DNA of 51,707 bases from an uncultured Gemmatimonadota bacterium (GTDB lineage: Bacteria > Gemmatimonadota > Gemmatimonadetes > Gemmatimonadales > Gemmatimonadaceae): contig CAMLIT010000016.1 in the NCBI GenBank assembly GCA_946480295.1, positions 1-51,707 on the forward strand. Direction: 5' to 3'. The notes under the pieces are model-generated. The model had not been told where the DNA came from, searched no databases, and saw only the letters and a list, made by a program, of their open reading frames with translations. Of the stretch, positions 18,648 through 27,020 are shown piece after piece. The stretch's first letter is position 1. Each line of letters opens with the position of its first letter. The position numbers were made by a program, and so were the translations under genes.

Positions 18648-18683
18648 TTGACAGATCAACCAAACTTGATGTATTCTTCCCCC
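18648..18683 (+). promoter_or_regulatory. arsR promoter with ArsR operator between -35 and -10
   Basis: TTGACA is at 18648-18653 and TATTCT at 18672-18677, 18 bases apart. Between them lies the perfect dyad ATCAACCAAACTTGAT (18655-18670; arms ATCAA and TTGAT, spacer 6). A repressor bound there would block polymerase. The -10 is only 6 bases from ATG 18684, so the transcript may start at the initiation codon. Confidence 0.75.
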
Positions 18684-19010
18684 ATGGCCACCACGCTCGA
18701 CCTCACTCGCGCCGCGCAGCTCTTCCACGCCCTCTCCGACGAGACGCGCCTCGGTATCCTGGAGATGCTCCGGGGCGGGGAGCGGTGCGTCTGCGAGCTG
18801 CAGGACGAGCTGGATGCGGCACAGTCGCGCCTCTCCTTCCACCTCCGCGTGCTCAAGGAGGCCGGGCTCGTGCTGGATCGGCGCGAGGGCCGCTGGGCGT
18901 ACTACCGGATCGCCCCCGCGGCGCTCGCCGAAGTACACGACCTGGCGGTCGGGCTGCAGCCCGCGAAGGGCACCCTTCCGATTCGCCGCGTGGGTGCCTG
19001 CTGCCGATGA
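18684..19010 (+). CDS. arsR: ArsR-family arsenite-responsive repressor
   Basis: The protein has 108 residues from ATG 18684. It is a winged helix: ALSDETRLGILEMLRGGERC (16-35), then recognition region SRLSFHLRVLKEAGLV (48-63) and wing RREGRWAYYRI. Cys35 and Cys37 in ERCVCEL match the As(III)-sensing Cys pair of classical ArsR. A Cys106-Cys107 pair near the end may add a ligand. It would repress its own operon until arsenite binds. Upstream in-frame starts (18669) would lie before the expected transcript start and are less likely. Followed by arsM and arsN2, with matching operators before both arsR and arsM. Confidence 0.93.
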   Translation: MATTLDLTRAAQLFHALSDETRLGILEMLRGGERCVCELQDELDAAQSRLSFHLRVLKEAGLVLDRREGRWAYYRIAPAALAEVHDLAVGLQPAKGTLPIRRVGACCR

Positions 19011-19020
19011 CCGACTTTTT

Positions 19021-19049
19021 TTGTCCGTAATCCATCAACGAATATTGAT
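19021..19049 (+). promoter_or_regulatory. Second ArsR-type operator and probable arsM promoter
   Basis: ATCAACGAATATTGAT (19034-19049) has the same ATCAA-N6-TTGAT arms as the operator before arsR. It overlaps a possible -10 TATTGA (19043-19048), 16 bases after TTGTCC (19021-19026), a 4/6 match to a -35. This would give arsM its own arsenite-induced promoter, 23 bases before its ATG. Confidence 0.7.
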
Positions 19050-19071
19050 CTTCCCGAACGACGAGGCGACC

Positions 19072-20067
19072 ATGAGCAGCGACGAGCGGCAGGACACGCC
19101 GACGACGGTTCCGACCACCCTGGACGAGATCTGCGCGGCGGTGCAGGCGCGTTACGGCGCCACCGCACAGCAGGTCGCCACGGGCGCCGCGGCGGGAAGC
19201 TGCTGCGCGCCCGGCTCCAGCGGCTGCTGCGGCGCGACGAGCGAGACGTGGGACCCGATCACCGCCGACCTCTACGACGCCGGCCAGACCGCCGGCCTCC
19301 CCGCCGAGGCGCTGCTCGCCTCGTTAGGCTGCGGCAACCCGACCGCGCTCGCCGAGCTGCACGAGGGCGAGACGGTCCTCGACCTCGGCTCCGGCGGCGG
19401 CATCGACGTGCTCCTCTCCGCCCGCCGCGTCGGCCCCACCGGCAAGGCGTACGGCCTCGACATGACCGACGAGATGCTCGCCCTCGCGCTCGAGAACAGG
19501 GCGAGGGCCGGCGCCACGAACGTGGAGTTCCTCAAGGGACACATCGAGGCGATCCCGCTGCCGTCGAACACCGTGGACGTGATCATCTCCAACTGCGTCA
19601 TCAACCTCTCGGGGGACAAGCGCCGGGTGCTCGCGGAGGCGTTCCGCGTGCTCAAGCCCGGCGGGCGCTTCGCGGTGAGCGACGTGATCGTCCGCGAGGG
19701 GCTGCCGGCGGCGGTGAAGGAGAGCATGGCCTTGTGGACCGGGTGCGTGGCCGGCGCGCTGGAGGAGCAGGAGTTCCTCGCGCTCCTGCGCGAGGTCGGG
19801 TTCGAGGATCCGAGCATCGAGCCGACGCGCATCTACTCGCGCGACGACGCGGCGGCGCTCATCGCCGGCACGGGGCTCGACGCGTCGCTCGCCGACCAGG
19901 TGGAGGGCAGGATCATGAGCGGATTCGTGCGGGCGACGAAGCCCGGCGCGTCGGCGACGGCGGGCGCGTCGACCGAGCGCGCGCGGAAGCCGCTCCGCCA
20001 GCTCGCCTCGCTCGGCGCGGCGACATCCACACACGACTGCGGCTGCGACGACGGCTGCTGCCGCTGA
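19072..20067 (+). CDS. arsM: Arsenite S-adenosylmethionine methyltransferase
   Basis: The protein has 331 residues from ATG 19072. The SAM-binding motif is VLDLGSGGGIDV (102-113). The three catalytic Cys of ArsM enzymes are present: Cys87 in LGCGNP, Cys175 in SNCVINLS and Cys225 in WTGCVAGAL. It methylates trivalent arsenic stepwise, yielding volatile or more excretable forms, in the cytoplasm. Extra Cys clusters flank the core: GSCCAPGSSGCCGA (43-56) and DCGCDDGCC at the extreme C-terminus, probably arsenite-capturing. It sits between arsR and arsN2 and has its own operator. No arsenite pump (Acr3/ArsB) or reductase gene is in the window. Confidence 0.95.
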   Translation: MSSDERQDTPTTVPTTLDEICAAVQARYGATAQQVATGAAAGSCCAPGSSGCCGATSETWDPITADLYDAGQTAGLPAEALLASLGCGNPTALAELHEGETVLDLGSGGGIDVLLSARRVGPTGKAYGLDMTDEMLALALENRARAGATNVEFLKGHIEAIPLPSNTVDVIISNCVINLSGDKRRVLAEAFRVLKPGGRFAVSDVIVREGLPAAVKESMALWTGCVAGALEEQEFLALLREVGFEDPSIEPTRIYSRDDAAALIAGTGLDASLADQVEGRIMSGFVRATKPGASATAGASTERARKPLRQLASLGAATSTHDCGCDDGCCR

Positions 20068-20082
20068 GGGAGGACGACGACC

Positions 20083-20559
20083 ATGACCAGCACGATGACC
20101 CAGGTGCCGCGGGTCCGGCCCGCGGCCCCCGCCGATCTCGGTGAGGTCGAGCAGCTCCTCACGGCCAGCGGGCTGCCGCTCGACGGCGTGCGCGAGGCCC
20201 TGCCCACCTTCGTCGTCGCCGAGGCGGGCGACGCCATCGTGGGCGTGGCCGGGCTCGAGGTCTGCCGCGAGACCGCGCTCCTCCGCTCCGTCGCCGTGCG
20301 CCCCGAGTGGCGCTCGCACGGCGTCGGGCGCGCGCTCGTCACGCGGGTGATCTCGGACGCCGAGGCGAAGGGGCTCCGCGCCCTCTACCTGCTGACGACG
20401 ACGGCGGAGCGGTACTTCCCGAGCTTCGGCTTCCGCACGATCCAGCGGGACGACGTGCCCGCCGAGGTGCGCGAGACCGCGGAGTTCCGCGGCGCCTGCC
20501 CGGCGTCGGCGACCGTGATGTGCCGCGACTGCGCTCCCGTGGAGGCGCCGGCGTCGTAG
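20083..20559 (+). CDS. arsN2: ArsN2-type GNAT acetyltransferase
   Basis: The 158-residue protein starts at ATG 20083 behind a strong ribosome site GAGGGAGGA. GNAT features are LLRSVAVRPEWRSHGVGRAL (about 66-85, acetyl-CoA loop) and YLLTTTAERYFPSFGFRTIQ (about 104-123). The pattern FPSFGF and the ending with FRGACPASATVMCRDC match the ArsN2 group found in arsenic operons. Related ArsN1 acetylates organoarsenicals such as phosphinothricin-like arsinothricin; the substrate of ArsN2 is less certain. It follows arsM by 15 bases and is almost certainly co-transcribed. Confidence 0.9.
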   Translation: MTSTMTQVPRVRPAAPADLGEVEQLLTASGLPLDGVREALPTFVVAEAGDAIVGVAGLEVCRETALLRSVAVRPEWRSHGVGRALVTRVISDAEAKGLRALYLLTTTAERYFPSFGFRTIQRDDVPAEVRETAEFRGACPASATVMCRDCAPVEAPAS

Positions 20560-20599
20560 CGCGCGGCGCCCGCGTCACCACTCGCGCGGCTCGCTCGTC

Positions 20600-21838
20600 A
20601 TGCTCGCGCCTATGCTGACGCACAAGCTGAGGGCCCTCGTCTTCCCCGAGGGCGTCCTCCTCCTCACGGCGGTGGCGCTGGTGCACTGGGTCGCCGCTGC
20701 TCCCGCGGCGGCGACCATCGTCCGCGTCTACCCGCTCGTCGTCCTCGTCGCCGGGATGCTGCTCGCCTGGCGCTTCCGACGCGGACGACTGGTGCTCGCG
20801 CTCGTCGGGCTGGCCCTCGCGGACCGCGCGATGCTCTGGCTCGCCCCCCTGGACTCGGACGCGCCGTACGCCGGCCCGGTGGTCGTGCGCGCGGTGGCCG
20901 TGCTTCTTCCCGCCGCGCTGGCGGCGCTCGCCTTCCTCGACGAACGTGGCCTGCTGACGACCGTCGGGCTGCGGCGGCTCGGCGTGCTCGCGCTGCAGGC
21001 GGCGGCGGTCCTCGCCGTGTGGCTCCTCTCGGCGGCCTATCCCCGGAGCACCGCGCGCGCCTTCGACCTCGCGCTCCTGCCGCCCGCGTCGCTCGCCTGG
21101 TTTCCGCTCGGCCAGCCCGCGGCCCTCGTCGCGATCGCCGCCGTCGCCGCGCTCGCCGCGCGCACGCTCTGGCGCCCCGATGCGGAGAGCCGCGGCTTCC
21201 TCTGGGCGGCGGTGGGGAGCGTGATCGCCGCCGGCGCGGGGCCGGCTGGCGGGCGCGCGACGCTGCACCTGGCGAACGCGGGGCTCGTCCTCGTCGTCGC
21301 CACCGTGGAGAGCGCGTACGCGATGGCGTACCACGACCAGCTCACCGGCCTTCCCGCGCGGCGGGCGCTCGACGACGCGTTGCGGCGCGTGGAGGGCACG
21401 TACACGGTGGCGATGGTCGACGTCGACCACTTCAAGCGCTTCAACGACACGCACGGCCACGACGTCGGCGACCAGGTGCTGCGTATGGTCGCCGCGCGGC
21501 TGGGCCGCGTCGCCGGCGGCGGGCGCGCCTTCCGCTACGGCGGGGAGGAGTTCGCGGTGCTCTTCGCTGGCAAGACGGTCGGCGAGAGCGCGCCGCACCT
21601 GGAAGCGCTGCGCCAGTCGGTGGCCGAGGCGACTTTCACCCTGCGCGGTCCCGGGCGCCCGAAGCGGAAGCCGAAGACGCCGCGCGCGGGGGCGGGAAGG
21701 GCGGGGCAGCTCGCGGTCACCGTCAGCATCGGCGCGGCGCAGTCGCGCGGCGCGGCGGTGCCGGAGCAGGTCGTGAAGGCGGCGGACCGGGCGCTCTACC
21801 GCGCCAAGGAGGCCGGCCGCAATCGCGTGGAGGTCTGA
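20600..21838 (+). CDS. Membrane GGDEF diguanylate cyclase
   Basis: The 412-residue protein has about six or seven transmembrane helices in residues 14-238 and a C-terminal GGDEF domain (about 243-410). The active-site motif RYGGEEFAV (312-320) and upstream DVDHFKRFNDTHGHDVGD are intact, so it should condense two GTP into cyclic di-GMP. The RxxD product-inhibition site normally before GGEEF is absent: the sequence there is RVAGGGRAF. A basic insert GRPKRKPKTPR lies in the domain's second half. An alternative start is Met5. Its 3' end overlaps the convergent GH43 gene by 43 bp. Confidence 0.92.
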   Translation: MLAPMLTHKLRALVFPEGVLLLTAVALVHWVAAAPAAATIVRVYPLVVLVAGMLLAWRFRRGRLVLALVGLALADRAMLWLAPLDSDAPYAGPVVVRAVAVLLPAALAALAFLDERGLLTTVGLRRLGVLALQAAAVLAVWLLSAAYPRSTARAFDLALLPPASLAWFPLGQPAALVAIAAVAALAARTLWRPDAESRGFLWAAVGSVIAAGAGPAGGRATLHLANAGLVLVVATVESAYAMAYHDQLTGLPARRALDDALRRVEGTYTVAMVDVDHFKRFNDTHGHDVGDQVLRMVAARLGRVAGGGRAFRYGGEEFAVLFAGKTVGESAPHLEALRQSVAEATFTLRGPGRPKRKPKTPRAGAGRAGQLAVTVSIGAAQSRGAAVPEQVVKAADRALYRAKEAGRNRVEV

Positions 21839-23901
21839 GGGGCCGCGGCACGCCGCGCCGCCAGCGTCCATCGCAGCGCCGTGTCGTCGTCCGGGTCGGG
21901 CTCGGGGCCGAGGCTGTCACTCGTCAGGCGGCCGTCCGGCTCGACCTTCAGGTAGCGGTGCGTGGACACGGACATCAGCAGCAGGTCGCCGTAAAAGTTC
22001 TCCATCCACTGGAAGGTCTCGGCGTCGCCAGGTCGCACGTCGCGCAGCGAGACGGTGCTCGTGCTGTCGGTGAGCGGCGTGATGGACAGATACCGCGCGC
22101 CGGCGCGCAGCGCGACGCGCCCGAGCCCCCGGTTCACGACGGTGAAGCGATCGTGTCCGGCGATCGCGAACGGCGTGTCGCGGCCGGCCGCCCGCAGCGC
22201 GATCGTCCGCCCGAAGGGGATCGCGCGCGTGAGCCCGCGCGGGTGCGGCTCGTCCACCCGCATCAGGTCGAAGTCGGCGACGCCGCCCGGCGCGCCCCCC
22301 GTGTTGTAGTTGAAGAGCGCGAAGCGCACGCCCTGGAAGGTCACGAGCTGGAACACCATCGTGAACGGTCCGCCGAGCGGCGTCCAGCGCCTGCCATCGG
22401 TGCTGTAGCTGAAGCGCGCCCGCTCCGTGAGGAAGTCGCAGTCGGCGCGCAGCCACACCCGCGTCGTGCGGAGCGGTACGGCCGTCGTCGAGTCGGTCGT
22501 CTGGTCGTATTGCTGCAGGGAGAGGCCGCTCGCCGTGCGGCGCACGCCGATCCACGCGTACGGGCGATCGAGCAGCGCGAGCCCCGCCACGTCGCCGTCG
22601 CGCATCCCCGACGCGTCGAGCACCGTCGTGGCGGACGACTGCGGACCCACGGCGCGCTGCGTCAGCGTGTTGCGCGCCGTCCAGAAGTCCGCCGCCGGCA
22701 GCGAGTGCAGCCGCAGGTAGCCGGGACGCTCGGAGAGCGACCAGCGGGTGTCGTCAGGCACGTGGTTCCATTGCCACACGTTCGCCAGGCGCGGGCCGGA
22801 GAACGCGTCGTCGCGCACGTAGGGCGCGTGCGGAGCGCTCGGCCGCGCGGTCTTCGGCTTCACCCAGATGCGCGGCGTGCGCTCGAGGTTGCCGGGGAGG
22901 CCGAAGTAGGGCCACCCGTCCTTCCACGTGACGGGCGACAGCGCCGTCAGCCGGCCGATCGAGTTGGCGTCCATCATCGAGAAGCCCCACCACTCGCCGC
23001 TCGGCGTCTCGACGATGCCGCCCTGGTGCATGGACAGGCGGCCGCGCGCCGTGGGATTCGGCGGCGTCACGGCGAATCGGTTCCCGCGGCCGTTGCCGCG
23101 CAGCCGGTAGCCCAGGTGCAGCCCGAACGACTCGTCGGCGCTGATCTCCCGGTTCACCTCGTACGGTCCCTCGGGACGGTCCGCGCGCGCGGCGGCGAGC
23201 CGCATGCGCCCCGCGAACCACGCGCTCGTGATGTAGTACTTCCCGTCGATCTTGTAGAAGTGCGAGCCCTCGCCCATCCCCGCGTCCTTCGCGAACAGCG
23301 TGCGCACGCTCCCCGGCACGGTGTCGGTGAGCGCGCTGTCGAGGCGCGCGAGATGGATGTCCTGGTATCCCCACACGACGTACACCGCGCCGTCGTCGTC
23401 GAACAGCACGGAGAGGTCGTGCAGCGACACATTCATCGGCGTGCGCGTCCATGGCCCGCGGGGATTCGTCGCGCGGAAGAGTTGCGTCGTCTGGCCGTTG
23501 ACGTTGCTGAAGATGTAGAAGGTGCCGTCGTGATAGCGGAAGCTCGGCGCCCAGATCCCCTGCCCGTAGACGTTCCGCCCGTCCTCCAGCCGGTACGCGG
23601 GCCCGAGGTCCAGCCGGTCGAGCGCGTAGCCGAGGAGCTCCCAGTTCACCAGGTCCGTCGAGTGGAGGATGGGGAGCCCGGGCATCGCGTGCATCGTCGT
23701 CCCGGTCAGGTAGTAGTCGCTGCCGACGCGGATCAGGTCGGGGTCGGAGAACTCGTCGTAGAAGAGCGGGTTCGAGTACGTGCCGTTGCCGTTGTCCGCC
23801 GTCCACGTCCGCGGGCTCTGCGCGGGCGCGAGGCGGGGGAGCAGGAGCGCGGCCAGGGCGGCGCAGGCGGCCAGGACCGGGCCGCGAAGGTGGATTCGCA
23901 C
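21796..23901 (-). CDS. Secreted GH43 glycosidase
   Basis: The 701-residue protein has a signal peptide (LAACAALAALLLPRLAPAQ). The five-bladed propeller starts at about residue 40 with SNPLFYDEFSDPDLIRVG; the base Asp53, the pKa-tuning Asp at about 162 (SLHDLSVLF) and the acid Glu211 (GMGEGSHFYKI) are in their expected places. A beta-sandwich domain (about 355-570) follows, as in beta-xylosidase/arabinofuranosidase GH43 enzymes, then about 130 residues with a trefoil-like or sugar-binding look (RYLKVEPDGRL). It would hydrolyse xylo- or arabino-oligosaccharides outside the inner membrane. It converges on the GGDEF gene and diverges from the serine hydrolase gene. Confidence 0.9.
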   Translation of the reverse strand: MRIHLRGPVLAACAALAALLLPRLAPAQSPRTWTADNGNGTYSNPLFYDEFSDPDLIRVGSDYYLTGTTMHAMPGLPILHSTDLVNWELLGYALDRLDLGPAYRLEDGRNVYGQGIWAPSFRYHDGTFYIFSNVNGQTTQLFRATNPRGPWTRTPMNVSLHDLSVLFDDDGAVYVVWGYQDIHLARLDSALTDTVPGSVRTLFAKDAGMGEGSHFYKIDGKYYITSAWFAGRMRLAAARADRPEGPYEVNREISADESFGLHLGYRLRGNGRGNRFAVTPPNPTARGRLSMHQGGIVETPSGEWWGFSMMDANSIGRLTALSPVTWKDGWPYFGLPGNLERTPRIWVKPKTARPSAPHAPYVRDDAFSGPRLANVWQWNHVPDDTRWSLSERPGYLRLHSLPAADFWTARNTLTQRAVGPQSSATTVLDASGMRDGDVAGLALLDRPYAWIGVRRTASGLSLQQYDQTTDSTTAVPLRTTRVWLRADCDFLTERARFSYSTDGRRWTPLGGPFTMVFQLVTFQGVRFALFNYNTGGAPGGVADFDLMRVDEPHPRGLTRAIPFGRTIALRAAGRDTPFAIAGHDRFTVVNRGLGRVALRAGARYLSITPLTDSTSTVSLRDVRPGDAETFQWMENFYGDLLLMSVSTHRYLKVEPDGRLTSDSLGPEPDPDDDTALRWTLAARRAAAPQTSTRLRPASLAR

Positions 23902-24013
23902 GCGTCGTTATGTGAGATGGGAGAACGCCGGCGGTCGTGAACGGCCATGTCGCCGCCGCGCGACGTGGGCGGTAGTATATCCGAGCTGCCACACGTCCAT
24001 CACCCCCATCCGC

Positions 24014-25552
24014 ATGCCGCGCCTCGTCCCGACGCTCGCCCTCGCGCTGTTCCTTCCCGCCGCGCGCCTCGCGGCCCAGGCGCCGCATCCGCTCCCGCGC
24101 AGCACGCCCGAAGCGGAGGGGGTCTCCTCGGCGGGAATCCTCGCCTTCGTGGAAGCCGCCGACACGGGCATCGACGCGATGAACAGCTTCATGCTCGTCA
24201 GGCACGGGCACGTGGTGAGCGAGGGGTGGTGGCGGCCCTACGCCCCCGGCACGCCGCACATGCTCTACTCGCTGAGCAAGAGCTTCACGTCGACCGCGGT
24301 GGGCCTCGCGATCGCCGAGGGGAAGCTCTCGCTCGACGACCCGGTGCTGAAGTTCTTTCCCGACCAGGCGCCGGCGCATCCGTCGAACAACCTGCGCGCG
24401 ATGCGCGTGCGCGACCTGCTCCGCATGACCTCGGGGCAGGGGACCGAGCCCGCGCTCTGGCTGCACCCCGACTCCGCGCGCGCGGGGGAGACGTGGGTGC
24501 AGGGATTCCTCGAGCACCCCGTCCCGTTCAAGCCGGGCACGCACTTCCTCTACGACACCCAGGGCACCTACGTGCTCTCGGCGATCGTGCAGAAGGCGAC
24601 GGGCGAGACGGTGCTCGACTTCCTCGGCCCGCGCCTGTTCGCGCCGCTCGGCATCGCGCAGCCGACGTGGACCACGAGCCCGGAGGGGATCTCGGCGGGC
24701 GGCGTCGGCCTGAACCTGCGTACCGAGGATCTCGCCCGCTTCGGACAGCTCCTGCTCCAGCGCGGGCGCTGGAACGGGCGCCAGGTCGTGCCGGCGGCGT
24801 GGATCGACAGCGCCACGGCGCGCCAGACGGCGACCGGCTCCGACCCGGCGAGCGACTGGGACCAGGGGTACGGCTTCCAGTTCTGGCGCTGCCGCCACGG
24901 CGCCTATCGCGGCGACGGCGCCTTCGGGCAGTACGTGATCGTGCTGCCGCAGCAGGACGCGGTCGTCGTCATCACGAGCGGCGTGCGCGACATGCAGGCG
25001 GTGCTCGACCTCGTGTGGAACCGGCTCCTGCCGGCGCTGTCGCCGCACGCGCTGCCGGACGACGCGGCGGCGCAGCGGACGCTCCGCGCGAAGCTCGCGT
25101 CGCTCGTCGTGCGCACGCCGGCCGGTCGCGCGACGTCGCCCGTCGCGCGGGCGGTGTCGCGGCACTGGTACACGCTGCCGGCGAACGACCGCGGCATCCG
25201 CGCCGTCGCGCTCGACTTCACGTCGGCATCTCCGGCGCTGCTGGTGCGGACGGCGGCGGGGGAGACGCGCACGCCGATCGGGCTCGGCACCTGGGCCACG
25301 AGCGCCGCGGGATTCGCGAACGGCATCGAGCGGTTCGTCAGCGCGCCCGAGCACCCGCGGGTCGCGGCGAGCGGTGCCTGGACCAGCGACACCACCTTCA
25401 CGGTGAAGCTGGTCGCGCCGGAGACGCCGTACTACTCGATCGTCGACTTCCGCTTCACCGACGGCCGGCTCCTGCTCGACACGCGGTACAACGTGTCGTT
25501 CGGCCCCACGACGCTGCCGGAGCTCGTGGGGACATCGACGCCGGCGATGTGA
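24014..25552 (+). CDS. Secreted beta-lactamase-fold serine hydrolase
   Basis: The protein has 512 residues from ATG 24014, with a signal peptide (LVPTLALALFLPAARLAAQ). The class C beta-lactamase/esterase fold gives the nucleophile motif SLSK within LYSLSKSFTSTAVG (about 92-105) and RVRDLLRMTSGQG. The second motif, usually YxN, reads FLYDTQGTYVLSA, that is Tyr-Asp-Thr. The C-terminal 150 residues are a lipocalin-like domain (DFTSASPALLVRTAAG, then WTSDTTFTVKLV and DFRFTDGRLLLDTRYN). Such proteins are usually esterases or peptidases, not resistance enzymes. It is followed 68 bases later by a PIG-L deacetylase gene on the same strand. Confidence 0.88.
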   Translation: MPRLVPTLALALFLPAARLAAQAPHPLPRSTPEAEGVSSAGILAFVEAADTGIDAMNSFMLVRHGHVVSEGWWRPYAPGTPHMLYSLSKSFTSTAVGLAIAEGKLSLDDPVLKFFPDQAPAHPSNNLRAMRVRDLLRMTSGQGTEPALWLHPDSARAGETWVQGFLEHPVPFKPGTHFLYDTQGTYVLSAIVQKATGETVLDFLGPRLFAPLGIAQPTWTTSPEGISAGGVGLNLRTEDLARFGQLLLQRGRWNGRQVVPAAWIDSATARQTATGSDPASDWDQGYGFQFWRCRHGAYRGDGAFGQYVIVLPQQDAVVVITSGVRDMQAVLDLVWNRLLPALSPHALPDDAAAQRTLRAKLASLVVRTPAGRATSPVARAVSRHWYTLPANDRGIRAVALDFTSASPALLVRTAAGETRTPIGLGTWATSAAGFANGIERFVSAPEHPRVAASGAWTSDTTFTVKLVAPETPYYSIVDFRFTDGRLLLDTRYNVSFGPTTLPELVGTSTPAM

Positions 25553-25620
25553 CGCGCGCGACGACGCGACGCGCGGCCCTTCGCGCGATCCGCGCCCCTC
25601 TACCTCCTTCCCGCTCCCCG

Positions 25621-26994
25621 ATGCGCACCCACACCCGCCTCGTCGCCGCGCTGCTCTCGCTCGCCCTCGCTCCTCTCGCCGCCGCCCAGCAGCCGGCGAG
25701 CCCGCCCCCCGACGACCGATGGAAGGCCGACATCCTCGTCGTGTCGCCGCATCCCGACGACGAGACCACCATCGCCGGCTACCTGGCGCGGGCCGCGCTC
25801 GACGAGCACCGGCGTGTCGCGGTGGTCGTGACCACGCGCGGCGACGCGGGACAGAACCTCGTCGGCTACGAGCAGGCACGGTCGCTCGCCGAGATCCGCG
25901 AGATGGAGACGCGCGAGGCGCTGGGCTCGATCGGCATCCACGACGTGTGGTTCGTGCGCATGCCGGACACCCCGGGCGGGGAGGTGAGCGACGTCCTCCG
26001 ATCCCTGGAGACGGCGAACCACGGCAGCGCGCTCGAGGAGATCGTCCGCTTCATCCGGCTGACGCGGCCGGAGGTCGTCGTCACCATGCTGCCGGACGTC
26101 GTCGTGGGGGAGAATCACGAGGACCACCAGGCGTCGGGCGTGCTGGCGACCGAGGCGTTCGACCTCGCCGGCGATCCGACGTGGTTCCCCGAGCAGGTTG
26201 CGGCACCGGAGGACCGGCTCTGGTACGGGAACCTGATGGAGGGGCTGCACGTCTGGCAGCCGAAGAAGCTCTACTACTACACCGACGCGACGCACCTCGA
26301 CTTCATGCAGGGCAAGGGGCCGGAATACTCGATGACGGCGATCTCGCCCTCGCAGCACGTCTCGTACGCGCGGCTCGCCGCGCGCGAGCAGTCGTTCCAC
26401 CGCACGCAGTACGGCGACGCGCCGGAGAAGGCGCTCGCGTCGAACGACCTGCGCGACTTCGATCAGCCGCTGCCCTTCGTGCGCGCGAAGTCGCTCGTCG
26501 GCGGCTCGGTGACCGGCGACATCCTCGAGGGAACGGGGGGCGGGCCGATCCCGTTCGCGCCGGTGCGCGGCTACCGCCCGGCCGCGCATCCGCCGCTGTG
26601 GATGGAGCTGGGCGGCGGGTGGGCGTTCTACCGCCGCTTCTATCCGGCGCACGATCTCGACGTGATGCCCGGGCTGCTCGCGCCGGAGCTGGGCGTCGGC
26701 GCCGGCGAGCACTTCCCGGTGCTGCTGGTCCTGCATAACGACACGGACCGGCCGGTGACCTTCCGCCTGCGGACGCAGCTCCCGCCGGGGTGGAGCGTGG
26801 ACAGCACCTCGGCGCAGCACGCGCATCCGTGGCCGGTCAGCACCTTCCAGGTGCGCGCGCACGACGACCAGCCGGTGCGCATCCGCCTCGTGGCGCCGCG
26901 AGGCGCCCGGGCGGAGTGGCAGACGGTGACGTGGAGCGCGGCGGCGGAGGGCCGCGACACCCCGCCGGTCGCGCTGCGCGTGTTCGTGCGCTGA
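25621..26994 (+). CDS. Secreted PIG-L family deacetylase
   Basis: The protein has 457 residues from ATG 25621 and a signal peptide (LVAALLSLALAPLAAAQ). The zinc motif PHPDDE (43-48) and the third ligand region ENHEDH (His166/His169) mark a LmbE/PIG-L N-deacetylase, which removes acetyl groups from amino sugars. The C-terminal 110 residues (from about 345) form a beta-sandwich (LLVLHNDTDRPVTFRL) like those seen in large secreted members. The in-frame opening extends far upstream across the previous gene in another frame and is not real. It is probably co-transcribed with the preceding serine hydrolase. Confidence 0.9.
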   Translation: MRTHTRLVAALLSLALAPLAAAQQPASPPPDDRWKADILVVSPHPDDETTIAGYLARAALDEHRRVAVVVTTRGDAGQNLVGYEQARSLAEIREMETREALGSIGIHDVWFVRMPDTPGGEVSDVLRSLETANHGSALEEIVRFIRLTRPEVVVTMLPDVVVGENHEDHQASGVLATEAFDLAGDPTWFPEQVAAPEDRLWYGNLMEGLHVWQPKKLYYYTDATHLDFMQGKGPEYSMTAISPSQHVSYARLAAREQSFHRTQYGDAPEKALASNDLRDFDQPLPFVRAKSLVGGSVTGDILEGTGGGPIPFAPVRGYRPAAHPPLWMELGGGWAFYRRFYPAHDLDVMPGLLAPELGVGAGEHFPVLLVLHNDTDRPVTFRLRTQLPPGWSVDSTSAQHAHPWPVSTFQVRAHDDQPVRIRLVAPRGARAEWQTVTWSAAAEGRDTPPVALRVFVR

Positions 26995-27020
26995 AGCGAG
27001 CCGCGCGCCGTGCGTGGGCG

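Noticed and set aside
18669..18671. Upstream ATG for arsR
   Set aside because: It lies inside the operator and before the expected transcript start, and adds five residues not typical of the family.
19014..19021. Poly-T run after arsR as a terminator
   Set aside because: No G+C stem precedes the T run; it more likely belongs to the spacer before the second ars promoter.
22754..25879. 1041-codon minus-strand open frame
   Set aside because: Out-of-frame or antisense reading of the GH43, serine hydrolase and PIG-L genes; composition is Arg-rich and no motif is present.
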